A stretch of DNA of 64,000 nt from CAVQXR01 sp963717955 (GTDB lineage: Bacteria > Actinomycetota > Thermoleophilia > Gaiellales > Gaiellaceae). The position numbers and the translations under genes were made by a program. Numbering within the stretch: the stretch's first letter is position 1; every line of letters starts with the position of its first letter. The DNA lies in contig CAVQXR010000001.1 in NCBI GenBank assembly GCA_963717955.1, forward strand, positions 806,001-870,000. Direction: 5' to 3'. The notes beneath the pieces were generated by a model that was not told where the DNA came from, ran no database searches, and saw only the letters and a program-made list of their open reading frames with translations. Positions 16,959-25,177 of the stretch are shown one piece after another.

Positions 16959-18083
16959 ATGAGGATCGGGGTCGTCCGGGAGCTCAAGGCCGACGAGAAC
17001 CGCGTCGCCCTCACCCCGGCGGGCGCGCACGAGCTCGCCGCGAGCGGCCACGAGGTCCTCGTCGAGACCGGTGCCGGGTTCGGCAGCTCCTTCGACGACA
17101 CGGCGTACGAGTCTGCCGGCGCGCGCACCTGCGGCGTCGACGAGGTCTGGGCCCGGGCCGAGCTGCTCCTCAAGGTCAAGGAGCCGCTCCCGGAGGAGTA
17201 CGGGCTGATCCGGGAGGGCCTCGTCCTCTTCACGTACCTGCACCTGGCCGCCGACGAGGCCCTGACACGCGCGCTGACGGAGAGCGGCGCAACCTGTATC
17301 GCCTACGAGACGGTGCAGACGGACGACGGAAAGCTGCCGTTGCTCGCGCCGATGAGCGAGGTCGCGGGCCGACTCGCGACGCAGATGGGCGCATGGGCGC
17401 TCGAGAAGCCGCGCGGCGGCCGCGGGATCCTGCTCGGCGGTGTGCCAGGCGTCCCACCGGCCCGGGTTCTCGTGCTCGGCGGCGGCATCGTCGGCTCGAA
17501 CGCCGCCCTGATCGCGATCGGCATGCAGGCCGACGTCTGGATCCTCGACCGGTCGATCGAGCGGCTGCGTGAGCTCGAGCTGATGCTCGGCGGCCGCATC
17601 ACGCTCGCGATGTCGAGCCGGCTCGTGATCGAGGAGGGGATCGTCGACGCCGACCTCGTGATCGGCGCGGTGCTCATCCCCGGCGCCCGGGCGCCGAAGC
17701 TGGTGACCGGCGAGATGCTCGGCGGCATGAAGCCGGGTGCGGTGCTCGTCGACGTTGCGATCGACCAGGGTGGCTGCTTCGAGACCTCGCACCCGACGAC
17801 GCACTCCGATCCGATCTTCGCCGTCGACGGCATCGTCCATTACTGCGTCGCGAACATGCCCGGGGCGGTTCCGATCACCTCCACCAAAGCCCTGACGAAC
17901 GTGACGCTCCCGTACGTGGAGCTGATCGCGGCGAAGGGGATCCGCGGGGCCGTCGCCGCCAACCCTCCCGTCGCCCGCGGCGTCAACGTCGCCGGGGGCA
18001 GGGTGACGCACGCCGCCGTCGCCGAGGCGCACGGCCTGACGTTCACGCCGCTCGAAGAGGCGCTTCGCTCGTCCCCTGGCTAG
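16959..18083 (+). CDS. ald: Alanine dehydrogenase
   Basis: NAD-dependent enzyme interconverting L-alanine with pyruvate and ammonia. The 374 residues contain RIGVVRELKADENRVALTPAG at the N-terminus, KVKEPLPEEY (catalytic Lys region), FTYLHLAAD (catalytic His region), the NAD-binding LVLGGGIVGSNAA and DVAIDQGGCFETS. ATG at 16959 follows a TACGCT hexamer by 8 nt. Its stop overlaps the stop of the small minus-strand gene. Confidence 0.96.
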   Translation: MRIGVVRELKADENRVALTPAGAHELAASGHEVLVETGAGFGSSFDDTAYESAGARTCGVDEVWARAELLLKVKEPLPEEYGLIREGLVLFTYLHLAADEALTRALTESGATCIAYETVQTDDGKLPLLAPMSEVAGRLATQMGAWALEKPRGGRGILLGGVPGVPPARVLVLGGGIVGSNAALIAIGMQADVWILDRSIERLRELELMLGGRITLAMSSRLVIEEGIVDADLVIGAVLIPGARAPKLVTGEMLGGMKPGAVLVDVAIDQGGCFETSHPTTHSDPIFAVDGIVHYCVANMPGAVPITSTKALTNVTLPYVELIAAKGIRGAVAANPPVARGVNVAGGRVTHAAVAEAHGLTFTPLEEALRSSPG

Positions 18084-18235
18084 GAGTCGCCCGCGGTGGG
18101 CTCGCCCTCGGGTTGGGCCTCGCGGGTGGGGAACAGCTTCACCATCGCGTACGTCACGCCGGCGGCCATGCCGATGATGACCGCACCCCACGCGATGAGC
18201 ACGAGGATCCCGATGAACGTGTCCACGTCCTCCAT
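18080..18235 (-). CDS. Small single-span membrane protein, 51 residues
   Basis: Reading the minus strand from ATG 18235 gives an uninterrupted 51-residue protein: a short acidic N-terminus (MEDVDTF), one 23-25-residue transmembrane segment (IGILVLIAWGAVIIGMAAGV), then a basic turn (VKLFPTRE) and an acidic tail. The stop overlaps the ald stop. A TATTCT hexamer abuts the ATG. A leaderless message would therefore start at the GTG of codon 4 (9 nt downstream of TATTCT), while an ATG start would need a longer leader. The composition is clearly that of a membrane protein rather than a shadow frame. Function unknown. Confidence 0.6.
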   Translation of the reverse strand: MEDVDTFIGILVLIAWGAVIIGMAAGVTYAMVKLFPTREAQPEGEPTAGDS

Positions 18236-18241
18236 AGAATA
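18235..18241. promoter_or_regulatory. Bidirectional -10: TAGAAT (plus) overlapping TATTCT (minus)
   Basis: TAGAAT at 18235-18240 ends 6 nt before the deoB GTG. On the other strand TATTCT occupies 18241-18236 and precedes the 51-residue membrane protein. The two hexamers share five base pairs. Confidence 0.55.
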
Positions 18242-18246
18242 GCTCG

Positions 18247-19413
18247 GTGCCCCGCGCCTGCATCATCGTGCTCGACGCCGTCGGCGCCGGCGAGGCGCCG
18301 GACGCCGGCGAGTACGGCGACGAGGGCTCGGACACGCTCGGCAACCTCGCCCGCTCCGTGGGCGGCCTCGACCTGCCGAGCCTCGAGGCGCTCGGGCTCG
18401 GGAACGTCGGGCCGCTCCTCGGGTGCCCACCCCAGCCCGGAGCCCCCGCGCTCGCCGGACGGCTGCTCGAGCGCTCGAAGGGAAAGGACACGATCAGCGG
18501 CCACTGGGAGCTCATGGGCATCGTCTCCGGTCGGGCCATGCCGACCTACCCGCACGGGTTCCCGTTCGGAGTGATCGAGGATTTCGCGCACCGGACCGGC
18601 CGCGGTGTGCTCGGGAACGTGGTCGCGTCCGGCACCGAGATCATCCAGGAGCTCGGCGAGGACCACCGGGCGACGGGCAAGTGGATCGTCTACACGTCCG
18701 CGGACTCCGTGTTCCAGGTCGCCGCCCACGTGGACACGATCCCGCTCGACGAGCTCTACCAGGCCTGCGAGACCGCCCGCGACGTGCTCAAGGGCCAGAA
18801 CGCCGTCGGTCGCGTCATCGCCCGGCCGTTCTCGGGGGAGGCCGGCAATTTTGTTCGCACGCCGGACCGGCGCGATTGGGCGCTGATGCCTCGCCGCCCG
18901 AACTACCTCTCTCTGATCCGGGAGGCCGGAGCCTCCGTCCATGCGGTCGGGAAGATCTCGGACGTCTTCGCCGGCTACGACATCGACGAGTCGTTCGCGA
19001 CGAAGTCGAACGTCGAGGGGATCGCGAGGACCGAGGCCCTCCTCCAGCATCTCGATGAGGGCCTCGTCTTCGTCAACCTGGTGGAGACCGACACGCTCTG
19101 GGGCCACCGGAACGATCCGGTGAACTTCCACCGCTGCCTGCAGGACTTCGATCACCGGCTGCCCGACTTGCTGGCGTGCCTCCGCCCGGGGGACATCCTG
19201 ATCCTGACCTCGGACCACGGCTGCGATCCGACGACACCGTCGACCGATCACTCCCGGGAGTACGGGCTGCTGCTCGCCTACGTCGCGGGGCGGAACGCCG
19301 CCGGTCAGGTGTACGAGGGAGAGTTCGGCGACGTGGGGGCGACGGTGAACGCCTGGCTCGGCGGGAAGCTACCGTCGCGGCGGCTCTCGGGCCAGCCGTT
19401 CCTCAGCCCCTAG
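18247..19413 (+). CDS. deoB: Phosphopentomutase
   Basis: Converts (deoxy)ribose-1-phosphate to the 5-phosphate in nucleoside salvage. The 388 residues show the alkaline-phosphatase-fold metal sites: IIVLDAVGAGEAPDA at the N-terminus, GKDTISGHWELMG with the phosphorylated Thr, FVNLVETDTLWGHRNDP and ILTSDHGCDPTTPSTDHSRE. GTG at 18247 is 6 nt after TAGAAT. deoA follows 16 nt downstream, giving a complete salvage pair. Confidence 0.97.
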   Translation: MPRACIIVLDAVGAGEAPDAGEYGDEGSDTLGNLARSVGGLDLPSLEALGLGNVGPLLGCPPQPGAPALAGRLLERSKGKDTISGHWELMGIVSGRAMPTYPHGFPFGVIEDFAHRTGRGVLGNVVASGTEIIQELGEDHRATGKWIVYTSADSVFQVAAHVDTIPLDELYQACETARDVLKGQNAVGRVIARPFSGEAGNFVRTPDRRDWALMPRRPNYLSLIREAGASVHAVGKISDVFAGYDIDESFATKSNVEGIARTEALLQHLDEGLVFVNLVETDTLWGHRNDPVNFHRCLQDFDHRLPDLLACLRPGDILILTSDHGCDPTTPSTDHSREYGLLLAYVAGRNAAGQVYEGEFGDVGATVNAWLGGKLPSRRLSGQPFLSP

Positions 19414-19429
19414 GCGCAGAGCCGAACCG

Positions 19430-20725
19430 ATGATCCCCGCCGTCGAGCTGATCGAGCGCAAGCGAGACGGCGGCGAGCTTCCCGCGGCGGAGCTGACGGA
19501 GCTCGTCCTCGCCCATGCCCGGGGAGAGGTTCCGGACGAGCAGATGGCAGCGTTCTGCATGGCCGTGTACTTCCGCGGCCTGACCGCTGCGGAGACCATG
19601 GCGCTCACCGATGCGATGGTGAGGTCCGGCGAGACGGTCGACCTGTCGGCGCTCGGCCGTGTCGTGGTCGACAAGCACTCGACCGGCGGTGTGGGCGACA
19701 AGGTCTCGGTCGCGCTCGCCCCGCTCGTCGCCTCGTGCGGCGTGCCGTTCGCGAAGATGAGCGGGCGCGGGCTCGGCCATACCGGTGGCACGCTCGACAA
19801 GCTCGAGTCCATCCCCGGGTTCCGGATCGGCCTCACCGCGGACGAGCTCGTCTCACAGGTCGCCAGGGTGGGCGTCGCGGTCGTCGGCCAGACCGAGGGC
19901 ATCGTGCCGGCCGACCGCCGGCTCTACGCCCTCCGCGACGTGACCGCCACCGTCCCGCAGGTCTCGCTGATCGCGGCGAGCGTGATGTCGAAGAAGATCG
20001 CGGCGGGCGCCGACGCGATCCTCCTCGACGTGAAGGTCGGAGACGGCGCGTTCATGAGGACTCGCGAGGAGGCGCTCCTGCTGGCGGAGACCATGCTCGA
20101 GCTGGGCCGCCGAGCGGGTCGGAGGGTCGCGTGCGAGCTGACGGCCATGGACGAGCCGCTCGGCGCCGCCGTCGGCAACGCGCTCGAGGTTCGCGAGGCG
20201 CTCGCGATCCTGCGGGGGGACGGCCCTCCCGACAGCACCGACCTCGTGCTGCGCTCCGCCGTCCGCCTGCTGGCGATGTCGGATCTCCGGCTCGACGAGG
20301 GTGCCGCGCAGCGGCTCGTGCGGCAGCGCATCGGGTCCGGGGACGCTGTCGCGACCTACGAGCGATGGGTAGAGGCGCAGGGGGGAGACCCATCCGAGGA
20401 CCGCCTGCCGGTCGCGCCCGTCGTCCGCTCGGTCGACGCGCCGCGCGTCGGCTTCGTGACCGGGGTGTCGGCGCTGGCGATAGGTAGGGCCGTCGTCCAT
20501 CTCGGGGCCGGGCGCAGGCGCAAGGAGGACGCGATCGACCACGCTGCGGGCGTGGTGTGCCTGGCGAAGACCGGGGCTCCGGTCGCGGCCGGGGAGCCCC
20601 TGGCCGAGGTCCACGCCGCCGACGCCGCGCGGGCGGACGCCGCGGTCGCCGAGGTGGCCGCCGCCTACTCGATCGGCGAGGAGCCGCCCGCGCCTGCGGC
20701 GCTCATCCTCGAGGAGCTTCCCTGA
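19430..20725 (+). CDS. deoA: Thymidine/pyrimidine-nucleoside phosphorylase
   Basis: Phosphorolyses pyrimidine nucleosides to base and sugar-1-phosphate, which DeoB then isomerises. The 431 residues have the N-terminal helical domain (IERKRDGGELPAAELTELV), the phosphate/substrate motif DKHSTGGVGDKVS, KMSGRGLGHTGGTLDKLES, ASVMSKKIAAG and LDVKVGDGAFM, and the C-terminal PYNP-like domain. Length matches Bacillus Pdp and E. coli DeoA; which nucleosides it prefers cannot be told. Confidence 0.95.
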   Translation: MIPAVELIERKRDGGELPAAELTELVLAHARGEVPDEQMAAFCMAVYFRGLTAAETMALTDAMVRSGETVDLSALGRVVVDKHSTGGVGDKVSVALAPLVASCGVPFAKMSGRGLGHTGGTLDKLESIPGFRIGLTADELVSQVARVGVAVVGQTEGIVPADRRLYALRDVTATVPQVSLIAASVMSKKIAAGADAILLDVKVGDGAFMRTREEALLLAETMLELGRRAGRRVACELTAMDEPLGAAVGNALEVREALAILRGDGPPDSTDLVLRSAVRLLAMSDLRLDEGAAQRLVRQRIGSGDAVATYERWVEAQGGDPSEDRLPVAPVVRSVDAPRVGFVTGVSALAIGRAVVHLGAGRRRKEDAIDHAAGVVCLAKTGAPVAAGEPLAEVHAADAARADAAVAEVAAAYSIGEEPPAPAALILEELP

Positions 20726-20771
20726 CCGGCGCACCACGGCCGGACGCGTCGGCCGGCACGCTGCCCGACGG

Positions 20772-20777
20772 TACGCT
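20772..20777 (+). promoter_or_regulatory. Putative -10 element of mutM (TACGCT)
   Basis: TACGCT ends 6 nt before the GTG of mutM, in the 58-nt gap after deoA. Confidence 0.55.
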
Positions 20778-20783
20778 TCGCCC

Positions 20784-21617
20784 GTGCCGGAGCTTCCTGA
20801 GGTCGACACGGTGCGTCGCGCGCTCGAGCCGCTCCTCGTCGGCCGGCGGTTCGACCGGGTGCGGATCCTCGACGAGCGCCTGACCCGTCCCGAGATCCCG
20901 GACCGGATCGCCGGGACGCTCCACGGCGAGCGGGTGAGCGCGGTGGGGCGGCGCGGCAAGTACCTCGTGATGGCCTTCGCGAGCGGCCGGCACCTGCTCG
21001 TCCACCTGCGCATGAGCGGCAGCTTCCGGCTAGGGGTCAACGGGCCGCACGATCCGTACCGCCGTGCGGTCATCATTCTCGACGACGGTCTCGAGGTCGT
21101 CTACCGGGACGTTCGACGGTTCGGCACCTGGGCCGTGTTCGGGACCGGCGCGCTCGAGCCGTACCTGCGCGCGAAGCTCGGCCCCGAGCCGCTCGGCCCG
21201 CGGTTCACGACCCGGTGCCTGGAGCGTTCCCTCGCCGGCCGCCGCGGACCGATCAAGGCGCTGCTCCTGGATCAGCGCGTCGTCGCCGGCGTCGGGAACA
21301 TCTATGCGGACGAGGCCCTGTGGCGGGCCCGGATCGACCCGCGCCGCCGGGCGCCGGACATCACCCGTCCAGAGATCTCGCGCATCGTCCGGGAGACGCG
21401 GCGAGTCCTGCGCCGCGCAATTGCGCTCCAGGGGTCGAGCCTCGGCCGCGGGCTCGGGAACTTCGCCGACCTCGAGGGAGGGTACGGATCGATGCAGGAG
21501 GAGTTCGACGTCTACGGCCGCGCCGGCCTCCCCTGCCGGCGCTGCGGCACCACGATCCGGCGGACGGTCGTCGGCGGGCGGGGCACCTCGTTCTGTCCCC
21601 GCTGCCAGCAGGGCTGA
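20784..21617 (+). CDS. mutM: Formamidopyrimidine-DNA glycosylase (Fpg)
   Basis: Bifunctional glycosylase/AP lyase removing oxidised purines. After removal of Met the mature protein starts PELPEVDTVRR, with the catalytic Pro and the Glu in place. The 277 residues also contain GRRGKYLVM (catalytic Lys), the H2TH domain with VAGVGNIYADEAL, and the C-terminal zinc finger CRRCGTTIRRTVVGGRGTSFCPRCQ. The P1 peptidase gene begins 4 nt after its stop. Confidence 0.97.
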   Translation: MPELPEVDTVRRALEPLLVGRRFDRVRILDERLTRPEIPDRIAGTLHGERVSAVGRRGKYLVMAFASGRHLLVHLRMSGSFRLGVNGPHDPYRRAVIILDDGLEVVYRDVRRFGTWAVFGTGALEPYLRAKLGPEPLGPRFTTRCLERSLAGRRGPIKALLLDQRVVAGVGNIYADEALWRARIDPRRRAPDITRPEISRIVRETRRVLRRAIALQGSSLGRGLGNFADLEGGYGSMQEEFDVYGRAGLPCRRCGTTIRRTVVGGRGTSFCPRCQQG

Positions 21618-21621
21618 GCGG

Positions 21622-22569
21622 ATGGCCGCGATGCTCCCCGCGGGTGTGCAGATCGGGCACTGGAGCGACTTCGACGGCGTCACCGGCTGCACCGTCGTCC
21701 TCTGCCCGGACGGCAGCGTTGCCGCGTGCGAGGTGCGCGGCGGGGCTCCCGGCACACGCGAGACCGACCTCCTCGGTCCCGCGGCGATGCAGCCCGGGGC
21801 GAATGCGATCCTGCTCGCCGGGGGAAGCGCGTTCGGTCTCGCCGCCGCCGACGGCGTGGCCGTGGAGCTCGGCCGGCGCGGGATCGGCTACGCGACGCCG
21901 GCGGGTCCGGTGCCGCTCGTGGCCGCGGCCGTCGTGTACGACCGCTCGATCGGCGACGCGACAGCGCATCCGGGGCCGGAGGCCGGCGCCGCTGCGGTGC
22001 GGGCGGCGGCTGCCGGGCCGCCCGAGAGAGGGACGGTCGGCGTCGGGGTGGGCTGCACGGTCGGCAAGGCGGACGGTCCCGCGGGATGGACAAAGGGGGG
22101 CTTCGGCTTTGCCGCGACGCCTCTGGGTGGGGACGGGATCGTCGCGGCCGTGGCGGCCGTGAACGCCTTCGGCGAGATCCTCGCCGAGGATGGCTCGATC
22201 CTCGCCGGCGTGCGCAGCGCCGGGGCTTTCCGGCGAACCGCCGAGATCCTGGCCGAGCGTCCCGGCGCGGCGCGAGCGGGCGAGTCGACGACGCTCGTCT
22301 GCGTGCTGACCGACGCGGCCCTGGACAAGACCGGTGCCTGGCTCGTGGCTCGCGCCGCCTCGGCCGGGGTGGCGAGGGCGGTCGACCCGGCCGGGACGGC
22401 GCTCGACGGGGATGCGGCCTTCTGCGTCGCGACCGGGCGCTGTGTGGCGGATCCGGTCCTCGTCGGCGTTCTCGCGGCGGACGTCGTCGCGGCAGCGATC
22501 AGGGACGGGGCCCGGAGCGCGACGGGGATCGGAGGCTGCCCGATTGCCGGGGCGCACGGCGGGCGCTGA
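21622..22569 (+). CDS. P1 family (DmpA/NylC-like) N-terminal nucleophile peptidase
   Basis: Self-processing amidase of peptidase family S58 (P1 family). The 315 residues show the family core: GHWSDFDGVTGCTVVLCPDG, PGANAILLAGGSAFGLAAADGV and VGCTVGKADGPAGWTKGG. The expected autoproteolysis site before a Ser/Thr nucleophile corresponds to GESTTLVCVLTD. The residue before the presumed Thr is Ser rather than the usual Asn, so processing is plausible but not certain. The substrate is unknown. It is probably cotranscribed with mutM. Confidence 0.85.
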   Translation: MAAMLPAGVQIGHWSDFDGVTGCTVVLCPDGSVAACEVRGGAPGTRETDLLGPAAMQPGANAILLAGGSAFGLAAADGVAVELGRRGIGYATPAGPVPLVAAAVVYDRSIGDATAHPGPEAGAAAVRAAAAGPPERGTVGVGVGCTVGKADGPAGWTKGGFGFAATPLGGDGIVAAVAAVNAFGEILAEDGSILAGVRSAGAFRRTAEILAERPGAARAGESTTLVCVLTDAALDKTGAWLVARAASAGVARAVDPAGTALDGDAAFCVATGRCVADPVLVGVLAADVVAAAIRDGARSATGIGGCPIAGAHGGR

Positions 22570-22581
22570 CCGCCCGCGCCA

Positions 22582-22833
22582 TCAGGCCGCGATGCGCTCG
22601 AGATCGCCGCTTCGCTCGAGCTTCCAGAGCTCGAGGTAGCCGCCGATCGGCTCGTCGTCGATGACGATCTGCGGCACCGTCCACCCGCCGGTCAGCGCTT
22701 CGAGGCGCGCGCGGAAATCCGGCTCCTCGTCGATCCGGACCTCCTCATAGGCGAGCCCGTGTCGGTCGAGGAGCATCTTCGCGCGCTCGCAGTAGCCGCA
22801 CCAGTCGGTCGTGTAGAGAATGATCTTCGGCAC
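22582..22833 (-). CDS. grxC: Glutaredoxin
   Basis: An 83-residue thioredoxin-fold redox protein with active site DWCGYCERAK, cis-Pro motif TVPQIVIDD and GGYLELWKLE. The CGYC dithiol resembles both glutaredoxin 3 and actinobacterial mycoredoxins, so the low-molecular-weight thiol used (glutathione or mycothiol) cannot be decided. It is convergent with the P1 peptidase gene, 12 nt apart. Confidence 0.9.
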   Translation of the reverse strand: MPKIILYTTDWCGYCERAKMLLDRHGLAYEEVRIDEEPDFRARLEALTGGWTVPQIVIDDEPIGGYLELWKLERSGDLERIAA

Positions 22834-22884
22834 CTCATTACAGAACGCCCGAGGGGGCGGAGGGTATTCCGGGTGGGGCTCCCC

Positions 22885-23050
22885 TAGTGCTGCGTCTCAG
22901 AAATCGCCTTGCACTCCAGGCGGCTGCAACGCGTCGCCATGCGGCGTCCTCGGTCGCGCCCGTATTCACCAATACGGGCGCTCCCTGCGTCCTTGCCTGG
23001 CTCGCGTTTCGCGCGCTGGAGCGTCAAGGGAATTCCGAGACGGAGCACTA
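22885..23050. repeat. 166-bp imperfect palindrome (MITE-like) with 11-bp central hairpin
   Basis: The whole interval folds back on itself. The outer arms TAGTGCTGCGTCTCAGAA and its inverted counterpart (GAGACGGAGCACTA at the right end) match with few mismatches. The centre is a perfect 11-bp stem GCGCCCGTATT (22956-22966) with loop CACC and its complement to 22981. CTAG occurs at both outer ends, compatible with a target duplication. No ORF of its own was found. It occupies the gap between grxC and recO. Confidence 0.6.
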
Positions 23051-23054
23051 GACT
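23049..23054 (+). promoter_or_regulatory. Putative -10 element of recO (TAGACT)
   Basis: TAGACT ends 6 nt before GTG 23061. Its first two bases are the last two of the 166-bp palindrome, so the element edge contributes to the promoter. Confidence 0.55.
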
Positions 23055-23060
23055 GGCTTC

Positions 23061-23831
23061 GTGCCCTCGCGGACGTTCAAGGACGAGGCGATCGTGCTGC
23101 GCTCGATCCGCTACGGGGAGGCCGACCGGATCGTCCACCTGCTGACGCGCGACCGCGGACGCCTCGGCGCGATCGCCAAGGGAGCGCGGCGGTCGCGCTC
23201 TCGGTTCGGCGGCCGCCTGGAGCCGGGAAGCCGGGTCGCCCTCGTCCTGTACCAGGGACGCGGAGAGCTGGCGACGGTGACCGGCGTCGATCTGCTGCGC
23301 TCCCACCAGGCGCTCGCCCTCGACCCCTACCGGCTCCGCGTGTCCCAGATCGGCCTCGAGGCGGTCCTGCGCCTCTTCCACGAGCACGACCCGAGCCCCC
23401 GGGCCTTCCACGCGCTCGCCCGCTTCCTCGACCTCGCCGAGAACGCCGCCCCGGCGGCCGCGAAGCACGGCGCGAGGCCCGATCCGGCGCTCGACCCGCT
23501 GGCGCTCTCGTTCCAGCTCAAGCTCCTCTGGCTGGCGGGCTACCTGCCACATCTCGACACGTGCACGGGGTGCAACGCGCCGACACCGCTCGTCGGCTTC
23601 TCGGCGGCTGCGGGCGGCGCCGTCTGCGGCGCCTGCGAGGCGGCCGGGGCCCTGCCTGTCACGCCCGGGGGCCTCGACGCGGTTCGCGGGCTCCTCGAGC
23701 GCCCGCTCGCCGAGGCGGGCGACGTCGGCCTCGGCGGCCGTGCGGCGAACGAGGCAGCACGCATGATCCAGGCGCTGCACGAGTTCCACGGCGGCTTCCG
23801 CCTGCGCACTGCGGCCACGGGCCGCGGATGA
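23061..23831 (+). CDS. recO: DNA repair protein RecO
   Basis: Mediator that loads RecA on SSB-coated single strands with RecR. The 256 residues have the N-terminal OB fold (FKDEAIVLRSIRYGEADRIVHLLTRDRGRLGAIAKGARR) and a C-terminal zinc-binding module with Cys pairs in DTCTGCNAP and VCGACEAAG. GTG at 23061 is fixed by the TAGACT hexamer and homology. The stop overlaps the transporter ATG (ATGA). Confidence 0.94.
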   Translation: MPSRTFKDEAIVLRSIRYGEADRIVHLLTRDRGRLGAIAKGARRSRSRFGGRLEPGSRVALVLYQGRGELATVTGVDLLRSHQALALDPYRLRVSQIGLEAVLRLFHEHDPSPRAFHALARFLDLAENAAPAAAKHGARPDPALDPLALSFQLKLLWLAGYLPHLDTCTGCNAPTPLVGFSAAAGGAVCGACEAAGALPVTPGGLDAVRGLLERPLAEAGDVGLGGRAANEAARMIQALHEFHGGFRLRTAATGRG

Positions 23832-25177
23832 CGAGGGCTGGCGCTCTCTCGCTCGCCGTCGCCGCCGCCGTCGCGATCGCGTTCGCCGACTCGTCGATCG
23901 TCGTCCTGGCCCTTCCCGAGCTGTACGTCGACTTCGACACGTCGATCGTCGGCATCTCCTGGGTGATCACCTCGTACAACCTCGTGGTCGCCGCGCTCGC
24001 CCTCGCGCTCGTCCCGCTGTCGCGCCGGATCCCCGTGCCCTGGCTCGCGGCGATCGGCCTCGTCCTGTTCCTCGCCGGGTCGATCGGATGCGGCGTCGCC
24101 CCGGACCTCATCGTCCTGATCGCGTGCAGGGTCGTCCAGGGCATCGGCGCCGCGTTCCTCCTCTCGTCGTCCCTGCAGCTGCTCGTAGCGCTCACCGGGT
24201 TCGAGGATCGGGCCGTCGCCCTCTGGGCGACGGCGGGCACGCTCGGCGCGGTCTTCGGGCCGGCGCTCGGCGGGGTGCTCACCGAGCTGTTCAGCTGGCG
24301 CGCAATCTTCATCACGCAGGCGCCGGTTGCCGCGTTCGCGCTCGTCGCCCTGCTCGAGCCGCATGTGCGCAACCTGCGCCCGGCGCCGCGGTTCGGCCGG
24401 CCGCGCCATCTCGTCGCGCCGAACCTCGGGCTCCTGCTCGTCTTCGCGGCCCTCGTGGGCGCGCTCTTCCTCGGCGTGATCCTCGTCGTCACCGTGTGGC
24501 AGCTCTCGCCGATCACCGGGGCGCTCGTCGTCAGCGTGCTGCCGGTCGCGGCTCTGCTCACGCGGCCCCTCGGCGACATGCTGCCGCCGCGCCTCGACGT
24601 GGCCGGCGGAGGGCTGCTGCTGGCCGCCGGCCTCGTCGCTCTCGCGCTCCTTCCCGCCTCGAGCGTCGCCTACGCCGCCCCCGCGTTCGCGATCTGCGGT
24701 GCCGGGCTCGGGCTCATCCTGCCGCCGCTGACGCGCGCATCGGTGACACGGGGTGACGCCCTCACGTGGTCGAGCACGCTCTCGGTCGCATCGCGCCACG
24801 CGGGGCTCGTCGTCGCCCTCGTCGTCGTCGCGCCACTGCTCGGAAGCGACCTCCAGGAAGGCGGCCGGCGGGCCACGCTCAACGCCACTGCCGCCGCTCT
24901 CGACGCCGAGCTTCCGCTGACGAAGAAGATCCCGATCGCCCTCGACCTGCGCGACGAGTTCGAGACGACCCCGGAGGGAGCCGTGCCGGACCTCGAGCGG
25001 CCGTTCGCCGAGAGCGGGGAGGCGGACAACCCCCAGGTGATCGCCGCCCGTGACTCCCTGCTCGAGGCGATCCAGGCGGCGCTGACGCGGTCGTTCCGCA
25101 CGGCGTTCCTCGTCTCCGCGAGCTTCGCGCTGCTCGCGATCGTGCCCGGGCTGGTCAGGCGAAGGGCGAGGCCGTGA
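23828..25177 (+). CDS. MFS transporter, DHA2-like
   Basis: A 449-residue integral membrane protein with about 12 hydrophobic segments. The N-terminal half carries drug:proton antiporter features: ADSSIVVLALPELYVDF in TM1, SWVITSYNLVVAAL in TM2, the CRVVQGIGAAFLLSSSLQLL segment and antiporter motif C-like GAVFGPALGGVLTE. Near the C-terminus, before the last helix, is a hydrophilic 60-residue insertion (residues about 345-410). The substrate is unknown. It overlaps recO by 4 nt and the next gene by 4 nt. Confidence 0.82.
   Translation: MTRAGALSLAVAAAVAIAFADSSIVVLALPELYVDFDTSIVGISWVITSYNLVVAALALALVPLSRRIPVPWLAAIGLVLFLAGSIGCGVAPDLIVLIACRVVQGIGAAFLLSSSLQLLVALTGFEDRAVALWATAGTLGAVFGPALGGVLTELFSWRAIFITQAPVAAFALVALLEPHVRNLRPAPRFGRPRHLVAPNLGLLLVFAALVGALFLGVILVVTVWQLSPITGALVVSVLPVAALLTRPLGDMLPPRLDVAGGGLLLAAGLVALALLPASSVAYAAPAFAICGAGLGLILPPLTRASVTRGDALTWSSTLSVASRHAGLVVALVVVAPLLGSDLQEGGRRATLNATAAALDAELPLTKKIPIALDLRDEFETTPEGAVPDLERPFAESGEADNPQVIAARDSLLEAIQAALTRSFRTAFLVSASFALLAIVPGLVRRRARP

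Noticed and set aside
22884..23789. Minus-strand ORF reading from the palindrome through recO
   Set aside because: It is antisense to recO, whose frame carries all RecO motifs.
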